Below, in pieces: positions 53,761 to 61,491 of a DNA stretch of 64,000 nt. Numbering within the stretch: position 1 is the stretch's first letter; each line of letters starts with the position of its first letter. This DNA comes from Peribacillus saganii (lineage in GTDB: Bacteria; Bacillota; Bacilli; Bacillales; DSM-1321). The position numbers and the translations under genes are program-made. Where the stretch lies: NCBI RefSeq assembly GCF_003429095.1, contig NZ_QVTE01000004.1:1-64000 (forward strand), written 5' to 3'. The notes under the pieces are model-generated. The model saw only the letters and a list, made by a program, of their open reading frames with translations. It was not told where the DNA came from and searched no databases.

Positions 53761-55491
53761 ATGGATTGGAAGCAGACTTTTACGGTGTGGGATAAACACC
53801 CAACCCTTGACACTGAAATCAGGGGATTAATGGATGAAATGAAAGAGGATGAAAAAAGCCTTGAGGATGCATTTTATAAGAATCTGGAATTTGGAACGGG
53901 CGGAATGCGCGGCGAAATAGGCGCTGGTACAAACCGGATGAATATCTATACAGTAAGAAAAGCAACAGAAGGGTTAGCGCGCTATATTGAATCGTTTGGA
54001 GAGGAAGCAAAGGCACGCGGTACGGTGATTGCTTTTGATTCAAGAAGGAAATCTCCGGAATTTGCTATGGAAGCAGCAAAGACATTGGCATCCCGCGGGA
54101 TCAAGGTTTTTCTTTTTGATGAATTGAGACCCACACCTGAGCTATCCTTTGCCGTCCGTTTTTTGGGAGCATATGCGGGGATTGTGATTACTGCAAGCCA
54201 TAATCCGCCAGAATACAACGGGTATAAAGTTTACGGCAATGATGGAGGACAGCTTCCCCCCGAAGCAGCTGACACGGTTATTGAATTTGTAAATGCCGTA
54301 CAAAATGAATTATTAATTAATGTAGAGAATGAAGAAACTTTAAAGGCACAGGGTTTGATTCAAATAGTTGGAGAAGAGATTGACACTGCATATAATTCAA
54401 AGTTATTAACAATTTCAGAAAATCCGGATATGGCAGCAGAAACGGATGTAAAGGTTGTATTTACACCTTTGCACGGCACCGCAAATAAATCAGTCCGCCG
54501 TGCGCTTCGTGATCTTGGATACCACAACATATCCGTTGTAAAAGAACAGGAGCTTCCGGATCCGGAGTTCTCCACTGTCGCTTCACCCAATCCTGAAGAG
54601 CATGCGGCATTTGAATTAGCCATCAAGCAGGGGGTGAAAGAAAATGCTGATATTCTCATTGCAACAGATCCTGATGCAGACCGGCTCGGAATTGCTGTGA
54701 AAAATAAACAAGGTGAATATGTAGTCTTAACCGGTAACCAAACGGGGGCGCTATTCCTTGATTATTTATTGGGGCAAAGACAGCAAAAAGGAAAACTTCC
54801 TGCCAATGGTGCAGTCCTAAAAACGATTGTAACATCGGAAATTGGAAGGGAGATTGCTTCGCGATATGGACTTGAAACCATCGATGTACTGACTGGTTTC
54901 AAGTTTATTGCGGAAAAAATCAATGAATTCGAAAAAACCGGAAAACATACATTTTTATTCGGGTATGAAGAAAGCTATGGCTACTTAATCAGCGATTTTG
55001 CAAGGGATAAAGACGCCATCCAGGCTTCCGTAATGGCGGTCGAAATCTGCGGTTATTACAAAAAGCAAGGCATGACTTTATTTGAGGGTTTGCTACAGGT
55101 TTTTGAAAAGTATGGATATTACAAGGAAGGACTCCGCTCGCTGACTTTAAAAGGGATTTCCGGTGCACAGCAAATCCAGGATATCCTGTTACATTTCCGG
55201 ACCAGTCCTCCACAGCAAATTGCAGGCAGAAAAATCGTTGCGATAGAAGATTATCAGAGCAGTTCCAAACATTTGCTGCTTGAAAACCTTCAAGAGGAGA
55301 TTCTCCTGCCACGGTCGAACGTGCTTAAATATTTTCTTGAGGATGGAACATGGTGCTGCCTCCGCCCATCAGGCACTGAGCCGAAAATAAAATTTTATTT
55401 TGGAGTACAGGGCAAAACAGAAAGAGAAGCGGATGAGAATCTTACGCAGGTAACTGATGGGTTCATGGAGATTATTAACACAATAATATAA
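53761..55491 (+). CDS. pgcA: Phosphoglucomutase (alpha-phosphohexomutase)
   Basis: A 576-residue alpha-D-phosphohexomutase, Bacillus PgcA type, which interconverts glucose 6- and 1-phosphate for teichoic-acid and glycolipid synthesis. The phosphoserine is Ser146 in [13 protein letters not shown]; the metal loop is [14 protein letters not shown]; the sugar loop has [10 protein letters not shown]; the phosphate-binding loop is [13 protein letters not shown] near the end. Full length. GAGATGAGAG is a modest ribosome site. Follows yhcX as in B. subtilis. Confidence 0.94.
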   Translation: MDWKQTFTVWDKHPTLDTEIRGLMDEMKEDEKSLEDAFYKNLEFGTGGMRGEIGAGTNRMNIYTVRKATEGLARYIESFGEEAKARGTVIAFDSRRKSPEFAMEAAKTLASRGIKVFLFDELRPTPELSFAVRFLGAYAGIVITASHNPPEYNGYKVYGNDGGQLPPEAADTVIEFVNAVQNELLINVENEETLKAQGLIQIVGEEIDTAYNSKLLTISENPDMAAETDVKVVFTPLHGTANKSVRRALRDLGYHNISVVKEQELPDPEFSTVASPNPEEHAAFELAIKQGVKENADILIATDPDADRLGIAVKNKQGEYVVLTGNQTGALFLDYLLGQRQQKGKLPANGAVLKTIVTSEIGREIASRYGLETIDVLTGFKFIAEKINEFEKTGKHTFLFGYEESYGYLISDFARDKDAIQASVMAVEICGYYKKQGMTLFEGLLQVFEKYGYYKEGLRSLTLKGISGAQQIQDILLHFRTSPPQQIAGRKIVAIEDYQSSSKHLLLENLQEEILLPRSNVLKYFLEDGTWCCLRPSGTEPKIKFYFGVQGKTEREADENLTQVTDGFMEIINTII

Positions 55492-55493
55492 AC

Positions 55494-55532
55494 AAGGGTG
55501 CTCCTTCAATTGATGAAGGGGTACCTTTTTAT
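55494..55532 (+). terminator. Terminator after pgcA
   Basis: AAGG-T-C-CCTTC and GAAGG-G-CCTTTTT, imperfect stem with T-run. Confidence 0.7.
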
Positions 55533-55733
55533 GTGGAAGCAACGGTCTCATTATAGCCAAACAGCTAATTTTTAAGGTTATAGCTGACCTAGGAACCCCA
55601 GGTTTAAAGTATTTTTGTCATTTAGAAATCACCTGTGTAATCGTTCATGTGTCCTTGATATATTGAATAAAAATCCGACATGTAATTTAAAGTTATCTTG
55701 TTGTTCAAATTTACTAACAAGGAGGTGAAATAC

Positions 55734-55933
55734 ATGGAATATGGTCAAATTTCATTGGACTGCTAACTGGATTTATTGCATTATTCTTTGTTACTAAAAT
55801 TTTGGGCAAAACAGAAACTGGAGCAAAAAGGGATAAAAAAATAGAAGACGTATTACGGAGTAGGTGGACGGCAAAGAGCTTTTTATTGGAAATTAGCATA
55901 ACAAATGGCCCAATCGGGCCATTTGTTATTTGA
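55734..55933 (+). pseudogene. Small membrane-protein ORF with a one-base frameshift
   Basis: AAGGAGGTGAAATAC leads to an ATG. The ATG frame stops after ten codons, but adding one base after the second codon would open a frame of about 66 codons with a hydrophobic stretch (NFIGLLTGFIALFFVTKILG) and a charged tail. The missing base is in an A-rich spot, so it could be a real mutation or a sequencing error. No family recognised. Confidence 0.45.
55898..55931 (+). terminator. Terminator after the frameshifted ORF
   Basis: ATAACAAATGGCCC and GGGCCATTTGTTAT form a perfect 14-base stem with AATC loop. Confidence 0.85.
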
Positions 55934-56057
55934 CAGCCATATGGCTGAATTTCTTTGTCCGCTAATCAGTCTTGCCGCTAGGAATTAAAGCCATCCCATT
56001 AACTTTATTCCCATATTAGTGAATACCCGTTTATGAATTGTAAAAACTAACATATGG

Positions 56058-56297
56058 TTATCCGTGAAGGCGTATATCCTGGAACGTCATTTCAGTCGCA
56101 TGGTCAATATAACGAAGCAGCGCATACAAATGGCTTTCGATTACCTTATAATCATGCTCGAAATGATAAGCGTGCAGGAAGTGCTCAATTTTTCTGGATA
56201 AGAAATCATCCTTTGTTCGAACCATTAAAATCAGCAGGTTATCCCATTCTGAGCGATGTGTATAATACAACGCGCGGTCATATTCTGCTTTATCCAA
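56058..56297 (-). CDS. yhdB: YhdB-like small protein
   Basis: A 79-residue acidic protein, no membrane segments, similar to B. subtilis YhdB (EYDRALYYTHRSEWDNLLIL, MVRTKDDFLSRKIE, LLRYIDHATE). Function unknown. The start is TTG at 56297, placed by AGGAGGAG six bases upstream; the plus-strand open frame over the same bases is a shadow. It lies next to a DUF3889 gene and spoVR, the same set as in B. subtilis (yhdB, yhdC, spoVR). Confidence 0.78.
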   Translation of the reverse strand: MDKAEYDRALYYTHRSEWDNLLILMVRTKDDFLSRKIEHFLHAYHFEHDYKVIESHLYALLRYIDHATEMTFQDIRLHG

Positions 56298-56478
56298 TTT
56301 ATCTCCTCCTTTTAAAGGAGTACTTTTAGTTTGTTCAAAAAGCCAAGAACCTTCCTATGCAAAATGTGGAGTATTAACTGTATTTTATGAAGATCAATAT
56401 GGAAACGAAACTGTGAGGATTCCAGGAATAAAAAATGGGAACCCATCGCATTCTAAGGAAAAAGTGAGGTGTATATAT

Positions 56479-56805
56479 ATGAAGAAATTAATGTCTATTC
56501 TTTGCATGGTAATGTTTCTGGGTCAGGGTTCGGCATTTGCTCAACAACCGGACTACGAAAAGTACGGCAAAATAGCTATTACTGTTGTACAGGCCGATTA
56601 TCCAGAGGCTAATGTAACCGACTATCAATATTTGGGCAGAAAAGATCTCGGAAACGGCCAAGTAAGTGATTCTTTTTTATTTAAAGTGTCCCAAGATGGA
56701 AAAGAACGTGATGTCGTGGTTACTGTTAATCATAGCCTTACCAACAATAGGCTATTAAATTTGAAAGTAGAAGAAAAGTCTCCTTCACAATCAACACCTC
56801 GCTAA
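56479..56805 (+). CDS. Exported DUF3889 protein (YhdC-like)
   Basis: A 108-residue protein with a signal peptide (cleavage near AFA, residue about 21). The mature part PDYEKYGKIAITVVQADYPE and VSDSFLFKVSQDGKERDVVV is typical of DUF3889. Function unknown. ATG at 56479 follows GTGAGGTG. An upstream in-frame extension of 22 codons looks like leftover coding sequence (VFYEDQYGNETVRIPG) but has no ribosome site. Confidence 0.82.
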   Translation: MKKLMSILCMVMFLGQGSAFAQQPDYEKYGKIAITVVQADYPEANVTDYQYLGRKDLGNGQVSDSFLFKVSQDGKERDVVVTVNHSLTNNRLLNLKVEEKSPSQSTPR

Positions 56806-56822
56806 TAGAGCGAGGTTTTTAT
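56796..56822 (+). terminator. Terminator after the DUF3889 gene
   Basis: ACCTCGC and GCGAGGT with a short loop and TTTTTA. Confidence 0.85.
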
Positions 56823-56858
56823 TTAGAAAAGAAATATAACTTTTCTAACAAGTACAGA

Positions 56859-56993
56859 TGTCTAGCTCCAGCGCCCAGCAACTTTTTTTCCGTAGGAAAT
56901 AAAGCCCCGACGCACACGACGTGTTAGTGCCGGCGTCGCCACACGGAGTGGAGGTCTTAGCCGTTATTCCTCTGCAGCGCTTTCGCATTTCTT
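56859..56993. repeat. Copy of dispersed repeat family A
   Basis: Starts TGTCTAGCTCCAGCGCCC and ends GCAGCGCTTTCGCATTTCTT, 135 bases; shares AATAAAGCCC and TTAGCCGTT words with the copy at 51708. It ends 20 bases before the sigma-E-like promoter of spoVR. Confidence 0.75.
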
Positions 56994-57013
56994 AATTATC
57001 GGGCAAAATGTAC

Positions 57014-57042
57014 GTCATTTTCCGTACCTTGTATCATACATT
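57014..57042 (+). promoter_or_regulatory. Sigma-E-like promoter of spoVR
   Basis: GTCATTTT and CATACATT are separated by 13 bases, close to the mother-cell sigma-E consensus (GTCATATT-N13-15-CATACAAT). It lies 26 bases before the start codon. B. subtilis spoVR is known to be sigma-E dependent. Confidence 0.75.
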
Positions 57043-57850
57043 GTGGTAAGGGAAAGGGGAAATGCATATGAAAAAATCGGAACAAAAAGCCCTTGAATAC
57101 GCGATATCAGAAATTACCGAAATCGCGAAGGGGTTTGGGCTGGATTTTTACCCAATGCGTTATGAAATATGCCCGTCTGAAATTATTTATACATTTGGTG
57201 CCTATGGAATGCCCACAAGATTTTCCCATTGGAGCTTTGGGAAACAGTTTCATAAAATGAAGCTTCATTATGATCTTGGCTTAAGCAAAATTTACGAGCT
57301 CGTAATCAACTCAGACCCGTGCTATGCCTTTTTGCTCGACTCCAATTCACTTATTCAGAACAAACTGATTGTTGCCCATGTTCTGGCTCATTGTGACTTT
57401 TTCAAAAATAATGTTCGTTTCCAGAATACGAAACGGGATATGGTTGAAAGCATGGCGGCTACAGCTGACCGGATTCGTATGTACGAAATTAAATATGGCA
57501 AAAAAAAGGTTGAGCATTTCCTTGATGCAGTCCTGGCAATTGAGGAACATATCGATCCGTCATTGGTTCGGCCAAAGCTATCATGGAGCAGGGAGGATGT
57601 GGAGGAGGAAGAGGAGCAAAAGCCTGCCTCATCACCGTACGATGACTTATGGGGATTGGATCAGAAGAACGCGAATACACTTCAGCCACGAAGGGTTAAA
57701 AAGGTATTCCCGCCGCAGCCGGAAAAGGATATCTTACTTTTCATTGAACAGTACAGCCGTGAGCTGGAAGAATGGCAGCGCGATATCTTGACTATGATGC
57801 GTGAGGAAATGCTCTATTTTTGGCCGCAGCTGGAAACAAAAATCATGAAC

Positions 57851-57864
57851 GAAGGCTGTCCTTC
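57851..57864. other. Probable left attachment site (attL) of the spoVR element
   Basis: GAAGG-CTGT-CCTTC is a small inverted repeat whose central pair is TG (57857-57858). SpoVR coding identity ends exactly at this TG. Large serine recombinases cut at a central dinucleotide within an imperfect inverted repeat, so TG is the likely crossover. Confidence 0.55.
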
Positions 57865-57887
57865 CTTTTTTATTAGGATACACATCG

Positions 57888-57931
57888 AATCAAAAAGAGC
57901 ATCGATTTATAAATCAATGCTCTTTTTGATT
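57888..57931. terminator. Hairpin between truncated spoVR and the convergent recombinase
   Basis: AATCAAAAAGAGCAT and ATGCTCTTTTTGATT are perfect 15-base arms with an inner GAT/ATC pair. It is located in the new tail of the spoVR frame and just past the recombinase stop, so it could end both transcripts. Confidence 0.8.
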
Positions 57932-57953
57932 GGATCAATACATTATTAATGAT

Positions 57954-59435
57954 TCATGAATTATGAGCGTCTTGTTTAAAGACTCGAAATACAAAAAGCA
58001 ATTTTTGATCTTCTGTTGGTACTATCTTTTCAAATATCTCGTTTAAGAAGGTTTTCACTGTTTTAGTGGGAAGTGTATCTATTGCCTGCAACACTGTCTG
58101 GATAAGAGTTTTTATTTCTTCTTCAATTTCTCGAATCCCTTTCTGTGGAGAATCCTCTATGGAAAGGACATTTGTTAGTATGTCCAACCGCTCCTTTTCC
58201 TTTTTCAATTCTTCCAAGGAAATCAATCCCGCCGTATAAGCTTCTACTTTTCTTTCATAGCGTTTTTTTCCTGTATGAAGCTTCTGGTTGTTGGTTGAAA
58301 GAGATTGCTTTGTGACTTTTATTGGTTTAATGGTAAAGTCCTCAACTGGAAGATCGAAGAATAATTCCTCTAATCCCTTTTTAAACAGATCATGCATCTC
58401 CTCCATCCGATATTGTTTGCCTGTACAAGTCCCTTTATTTTTATATGTAGAACATCGGTAAGCCTTATAGGGATTTGTTCTTGACCCAGAGGTACTGACA
58501 CTCATTCCTGATCCGCATTTTGGACATTTCAGTATCCCGCTCAAAAGATGGGGGCTGGAATGTGCACGAGATGGCAAGGACTTACTTTCAAGTTTTTCCT
58601 GAACTAAATCCCAAACTTTGGGTTCAATGATGGCTTCATGTGTTCCTTCTTGTATCACCCATTCCTCCATATCCTTTTTAGGTCTCTTTTTTTGGCTGCC
58701 TTCTATTCGATTCCATACCGTTGTTCCCTTATAAGCGGGATTCGAGAGGATGAGTTTAATGGTTCGGTTCCACCACTCTTTTCCAGTAGGGGAAGATATG
58801 CCTTCTTCGTTAAGTGCTTTTGCGATGGTTAAAAAACCTTTTCGCTCATGTAAATACATATCATATATCCTCTTCACCACTTTGGCAGTTTCGGGTTTGA
58901 TGTGTAGTTCCTTTTTAACCAATTCATATCCGTAGGGAGCTGAAGTTAACCATTTCCCTTTATTCGCCGCATGGAACATGTTATCAACAACGCGTTCACG
59001 GATACGTTCCCGCTCAAATTCTGCGACCGCACCCAATACTTGCAACGTTAGCCTTCCTGACGGGGTATTTGTATCGAAGCTCTCGCTAATCGATATGAAT
59101 GAGACTTCTTGGTTTTGAAATATCTCAATCAATTCTAATAGGTTTAAAAGTCTTCTGCTCAGGCGATCTAGTTTGGTCACAATCACTTTGGAGATGTTAT
59201 TGTCTCGAACTTCCTGCAATAGGGAGGTGAGTTTCGGTCGTTCCAGATTCTTCGCGGAAAACCCCTCGTCAATGAAATAACGAATTTCATTCTTCCATCC
59301 CATTGCCTGACAGTAGGACTCAAGACGATGCTGCTGTTCTTCTAAAGACAGTCCCTCACGTGCCTGTTCATCGGTTGACACACGGCAATAAATGGCGATG
59401 TCCCGTGAATCGATTTCACCGTATTTCAAAACCAT
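57954..59435 (-). CDS. Large serine recombinase (candidate spoVR-element excisionase)
   Basis: A 493-residue large serine recombinase. Resolvase domain: Ser20 in AIYCRVSTDEQAREG, KVIVTKLDRLSRRL (Arg pair), and AVEFERERIRERV. A recombinase domain follows (about 165-270), then a zinc ribbon LKCPKCGSGMSVS ... YRCSTYKNKGTC and a C-terminal coiled coil. Size resembles SpoIVCA (about 500), which removes skin. It is convergent with spoVR and ends 4 bases from it. GGAGG lies 10 bases before the ATG, and a sigma-E-like promoter lies 30-58 bases upstream. All catalytic elements look intact. Confidence 0.93.
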   Translation of the reverse strand: MVLKYGEIDSRDIAIYCRVSTDEQAREGLSLEEQQHRLESYCQAMGWKNEIRYFIDEGFSAKNLERPKLTSLLQEVRDNNISKVIVTKLDRLSRRLLNLLELIEIFQNQEVSFISISESFDTNTPSGRLTLQVLGAVAEFERERIRERVVDNMFHAANKGKWLTSAPYGYELVKKELHIKPETAKVVKRIYDMYLHERKGFLTIAKALNEEGISSPTGKEWWNRTIKLILSNPAYKGTTVWNRIEGSQKKRPKKDMEEWVIQEGTHEAIIEPKVWDLVQEKLESKSLPSRAHSSPHLLSGILKCPKCGSGMSVSTSGSRTNPYKAYRCSTYKNKGTCTGKQYRMEEMHDLFKKGLEELFFDLPVEDFTIKPIKVTKQSLSTNNQKLHTGKKRYERKVEAYTAGLISLEELKKEKERLDILTNVLSIEDSPQKGIREIEEEIKTLIQTVLQAIDTLPTKTVKTFLNEIFEKIVPTEDQKLLFVFRVFKQDAHNS

Positions 59436-59464
59436 ACAACAGATGCCTCCAATACTCTTTGTCC

Positions 59465-59493
59465 ATTTATATGTAATAAACGGCTCAATATGA
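59465..59493 (-). promoter_or_regulatory. Sigma-E-like promoter of the convergent serine recombinase
   Basis: On the minus strand TCATATT is followed after 13 bases by CATATAAAT. The -35 box is an exact match to the sigma-E core, and the -10 box keeps CATA. The leader would be about 20 bases and contain the GGAGG site. Spacing equals that of the spoVR promoter. Confidence 0.6.
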
Positions 59494-59548
59494 ACTTTTA
59501 GGGTTGTGGTTCCTCTTCTTGCATAAGTTGTAAAAAGGGGGTTTTACC

Positions 59549-59764
59549 ATGAATCCAGGAATTAAATTCAGTTTTAAGGGAAAAGTGTTCCGCCAAATTA
59601 ATGAATTGCCTAATGAGGAAGCGCTTGTGCTCCAGCAAAGACTCATTGATTGGAGAAAGAAAGTAATGCAATCTGCAACTGAACATTACCTGGCAAGCAA
59701 CTATTCAAATGAGCAATTACAGGTAGTCTGGGCACCAGAAAAAAAAGAGATTGATGTAACTTAA
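59549..59764 (+). CDS. Small protein of the serine-recombinase module
   Basis: A 71-residue basic protein with helical segments (NELPNEEALVLQQRLIDWRK, MQSATEHYLASNYSNEQLQV). No family recognised. AAAAGGGGG precedes the ATG. It is divergent from the first recombinase (113 bases apart) and upstream of the second small ORF and the two tandem recombinases, so it could be an accessory or directionality factor. A minus-strand frame over the same DNA is a shadow. Confidence 0.6.
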   Translation: MNPGIKFSFKGKVFRQINELPNEEALVLQQRLIDWRKKVMQSATEHYLASNYSNEQLQVVWAPEKKEIDVT

Positions 59765-59787
59765 TTTGTTCATTAATATAAACAACT

Positions 59788-59803
59788 ATTCATTTAAATG
59801 AAT
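59788..59803. promoter_or_regulatory. Perfect 16-base palindrome between the two small ORFs
   Basis: ATTCATTTAAATGAAT lies in the 111-base gap between the small ORFs, where a promoter for the tandem recombinases may sit. It may be a binding site for a small regulator; AT-rich palindromes can also occur by chance. Confidence 0.35.
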
Positions 59804-59875
59804 AATCTCTACTTTTTTGGAAATGATAAGCATATCAGGTTAAGTAAGATAATTGATATGAGGAAGGTGAATGTA

Positions 59876-60031
59876 ATGGGAAGGAAGAAAAAAGAGATTC
59901 CCACCTTGCAACTTGATTCCGTTCAAATTGTGTACAAGCCAGAGTTTAAAAAGGAATGGCTAAATCTTTGCGCGGATTGGGTCGAGCAGGAGGTAAGAAA
60001 GAAAATAAGGGAGGCTGAACTAGACATTTGA
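59876..60031 (+). CDS. Very small protein upstream of the tandem recombinases
   Basis: A 51-residue charged protein (GRKKKEIPTLQLDSVQIVYK, then a helical KEWLNLCADWVEQEVRKKIR). The start at 59876 follows GAGGAAGGTGA. Its stop overlaps the TTG start of the next recombinase, so the two are translationally coupled. No family recognised; it may be an accessory factor. Confidence 0.6.
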   Translation: MGRKKKEIPTLQLDSVQIVYKPEFKKEWLNLCADWVEQEVRKKIREAELDI

Positions 60032-61491
60032 AAAACACAGTCATTTATGCAAGGCAATCGCTGGATAAAGATAAACAGAAAAATTCAACGAATGTACAGA
60101 AAACTGTCTGTGTTGAATATGCCCATCATAATGACTGGATCGTTCATAAGTTTTATAACGAAGGCGAAAAATCAGCTCGGATAAACAGCATTGAGGAACG
60201 ACCAGTGATATCTAAATTGATGTATGATGCTGAGCAGGGCGAAATATCAAGACTTATCGTTTACAAAAGAGACAGGTTGGCTCGTAATGTCCAACAATAT
60301 TTGCAAATTATACGGCGGTTGTTGGATGCCAAGGTAGAGATTCATTTCGCCGCGGACAATGAACCGCCGTTGCAAACTGGACCAACTGGAGAATTTGTGG
60401 AGATCCTTCTTGCTGGGTTAGCACAACAAGAAGGGGAAAATATTCACCGAAGACAAATGCAAACAAGAGTTTATTTAGCTAAAAATGGAGACTGGTGCGG
60501 CGGCAGCCCTCCTTATGGGTACACGTCAAGTGAAGGGACGATCAAAATTGTTAGGGAGAAAGCGGAAGTTGTCAAAATCATCTTTCAAGAATTTATCGCT
60601 TGCTGGAGCGAAGAAAAAAACATTACCGAAATAATAAAGGCTATGAAAGAACATCCTGAGCTCAAGGAAGTAAACTTCGGTAAGGAGAGGATTTTAAAGA
60701 TTATATCTCAGCCTCTCTATAAGGGGGTACTCATTCAACGACTCCAAGGAGTAGACTACCAAGCTCCAAACATCAAGACAGAATTGCGCATTTGGGATGA
60801 CGATGAAATATGGAATGAAGCAAACAGGCGTCTAAAAATCACCTGTCCAGACATGGAATGGTTGGAAGTGAAGGAGCCGTACCAAGCTCTGTTAGAGCAG
60901 AAAATAAAATGCGGAATGTGCCAACAAAAACTTAATGACATGAAGATATTGAAAAGACAGAAGGTGTATTACAAGTGTCCAGATTGCACTAATAGAGTGC
61001 CCATTGTTGAATTTGATCAACTCGTTATTGATGCCATACTAAATCATTTAAAAAAAATGGCTCAGTCCCATGTAGAAGAAGTAAAAAAAGTGTTACAAAA
61101 CCGTTTTTTACATCTCCCGTCTAAGAAAAAGAAACAACTGGAAGATGGCAAGTTGAAATTGGAGCAAGACTTAAAGAAGAAGATGAAACAACTAACAACA
61201 GACTCATCAGCCATTCACTCCATTCAAAATCTGGTAAGGGAGTATAAAGATAAATTTGCCGAGCATGAATCTTTACTGAATCAATGCTACCACTTGGAGC
61301 AGGCAATCCAGAATATAACACATTTTGAAAACTTGGATAAACTCACGTTCGAGCATTTCAGTTATGATGATAAACTCGGCATTCTAAACCTGCTAGAGTG
61401 GGTAGTGTGCGGTGAATCCACCGTATATCTTCGATACAACGATAAGAAGGAGAAGGGGGACAAGGATGGACGAGAAAATGAATCCACGTGA
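60028..61491 (+). CDS. Large serine recombinase (first of tandem pair)
   Basis: A 487-residue large serine recombinase. Ser11 in TVIYARQSLDKDKQKN; the DRLAR motif in VYKRDRLARNVQQYL; LAGLAQQEGENIHRRQMQTR; recombinase domain around PPYGYTSSEG; zinc ribbon IKCGMCQQKLND ... YYKCPDCTNR; then a lysine-rich coiled coil. The TTG start is coupled to the preceding 51-residue ORF, and GGAGG lies 16 bases upstream. Its end overlaps the next recombinase by 26 bases. It is clearly diverged from the convergent recombinase, so it is likely to use another site. Confidence 0.92.
   Translation: MKNTVIYARQSLDKDKQKNSTNVQKTVCVEYAHHNDWIVHKFYNEGEKSARINSIEERPVISKLMYDAEQGEISRLIVYKRDRLARNVQQYLQIIRRLLDAKVEIHFAADNEPPLQTGPTGEFVEILLAGLAQQEGENIHRRQMQTRVYLAKNGDWCGGSPPYGYTSSEGTIKIVREKAEVVKIIFQEFIACWSEEKNITEIIKAMKEHPELKEVNFGKERILKIISQPLYKGVLIQRLQGVDYQAPNIKTELRIWDDDEIWNEANRRLKITCPDMEWLEVKEPYQALLEQKIKCGMCQQKLNDMKILKRQKVYYKCPDCTNRVPIVEFDQLVIDAILNHLKKMAQSHVEEVKKVLQNRFLHLPSKKKKQLEDGKLKLEQDLKKKMKQLTTDSSAIHSIQNLVREYKDKFAEHESLLNQCYHLEQAIQNITHFENLDKLTFEHFSYDDKLGILNLLEWVVCGESTVYLRYNDKKEKGDKDGRENEST

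Larger units (their letters stand above)
55533..56057. other. Intergenic region with a frameshifted small ORF
   Basis: Aside from the small broken ORF and its terminator (listed separately), I see no gene. The leading 200 bases are AT-rich. Confidence 0.5.
57068..57949 (+). pseudogene. spoVR: 5' part of spoVR, interrupted by a recombinase-bearing element
   Basis: SpoVR is a mother-cell protein of about 468 residues in B. subtilis that contributes to the spore cortex. Here the first 263 codons match it closely ([58 protein letters not shown]) up to NEG. The next residue should be Trp (TGG) but reads Cys (TGT), and the last 30 codons are unrelated. The open frame ends at 57949, four bases before the stop of a convergent serine recombinase. 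A GGAAAGGGG site favours ATG at 57068. The 3' part is not in the window. Labelled interrupted rather than dead because excision of the element could restore it. Confidence 0.92.

Noticed and set aside
56054-56329. 91-codon plus-strand ORF
   Set aside because: The minus strand encodes a YhdB-like protein with a strong ribosome site; the plus frame has no similarity to anything recognised.
59498-59686. 62-codon minus-strand ORF over the first small ORF
   Set aside because: It overlaps the recombinase promoter and has no good ribosome site, while the plus-strand frame does.
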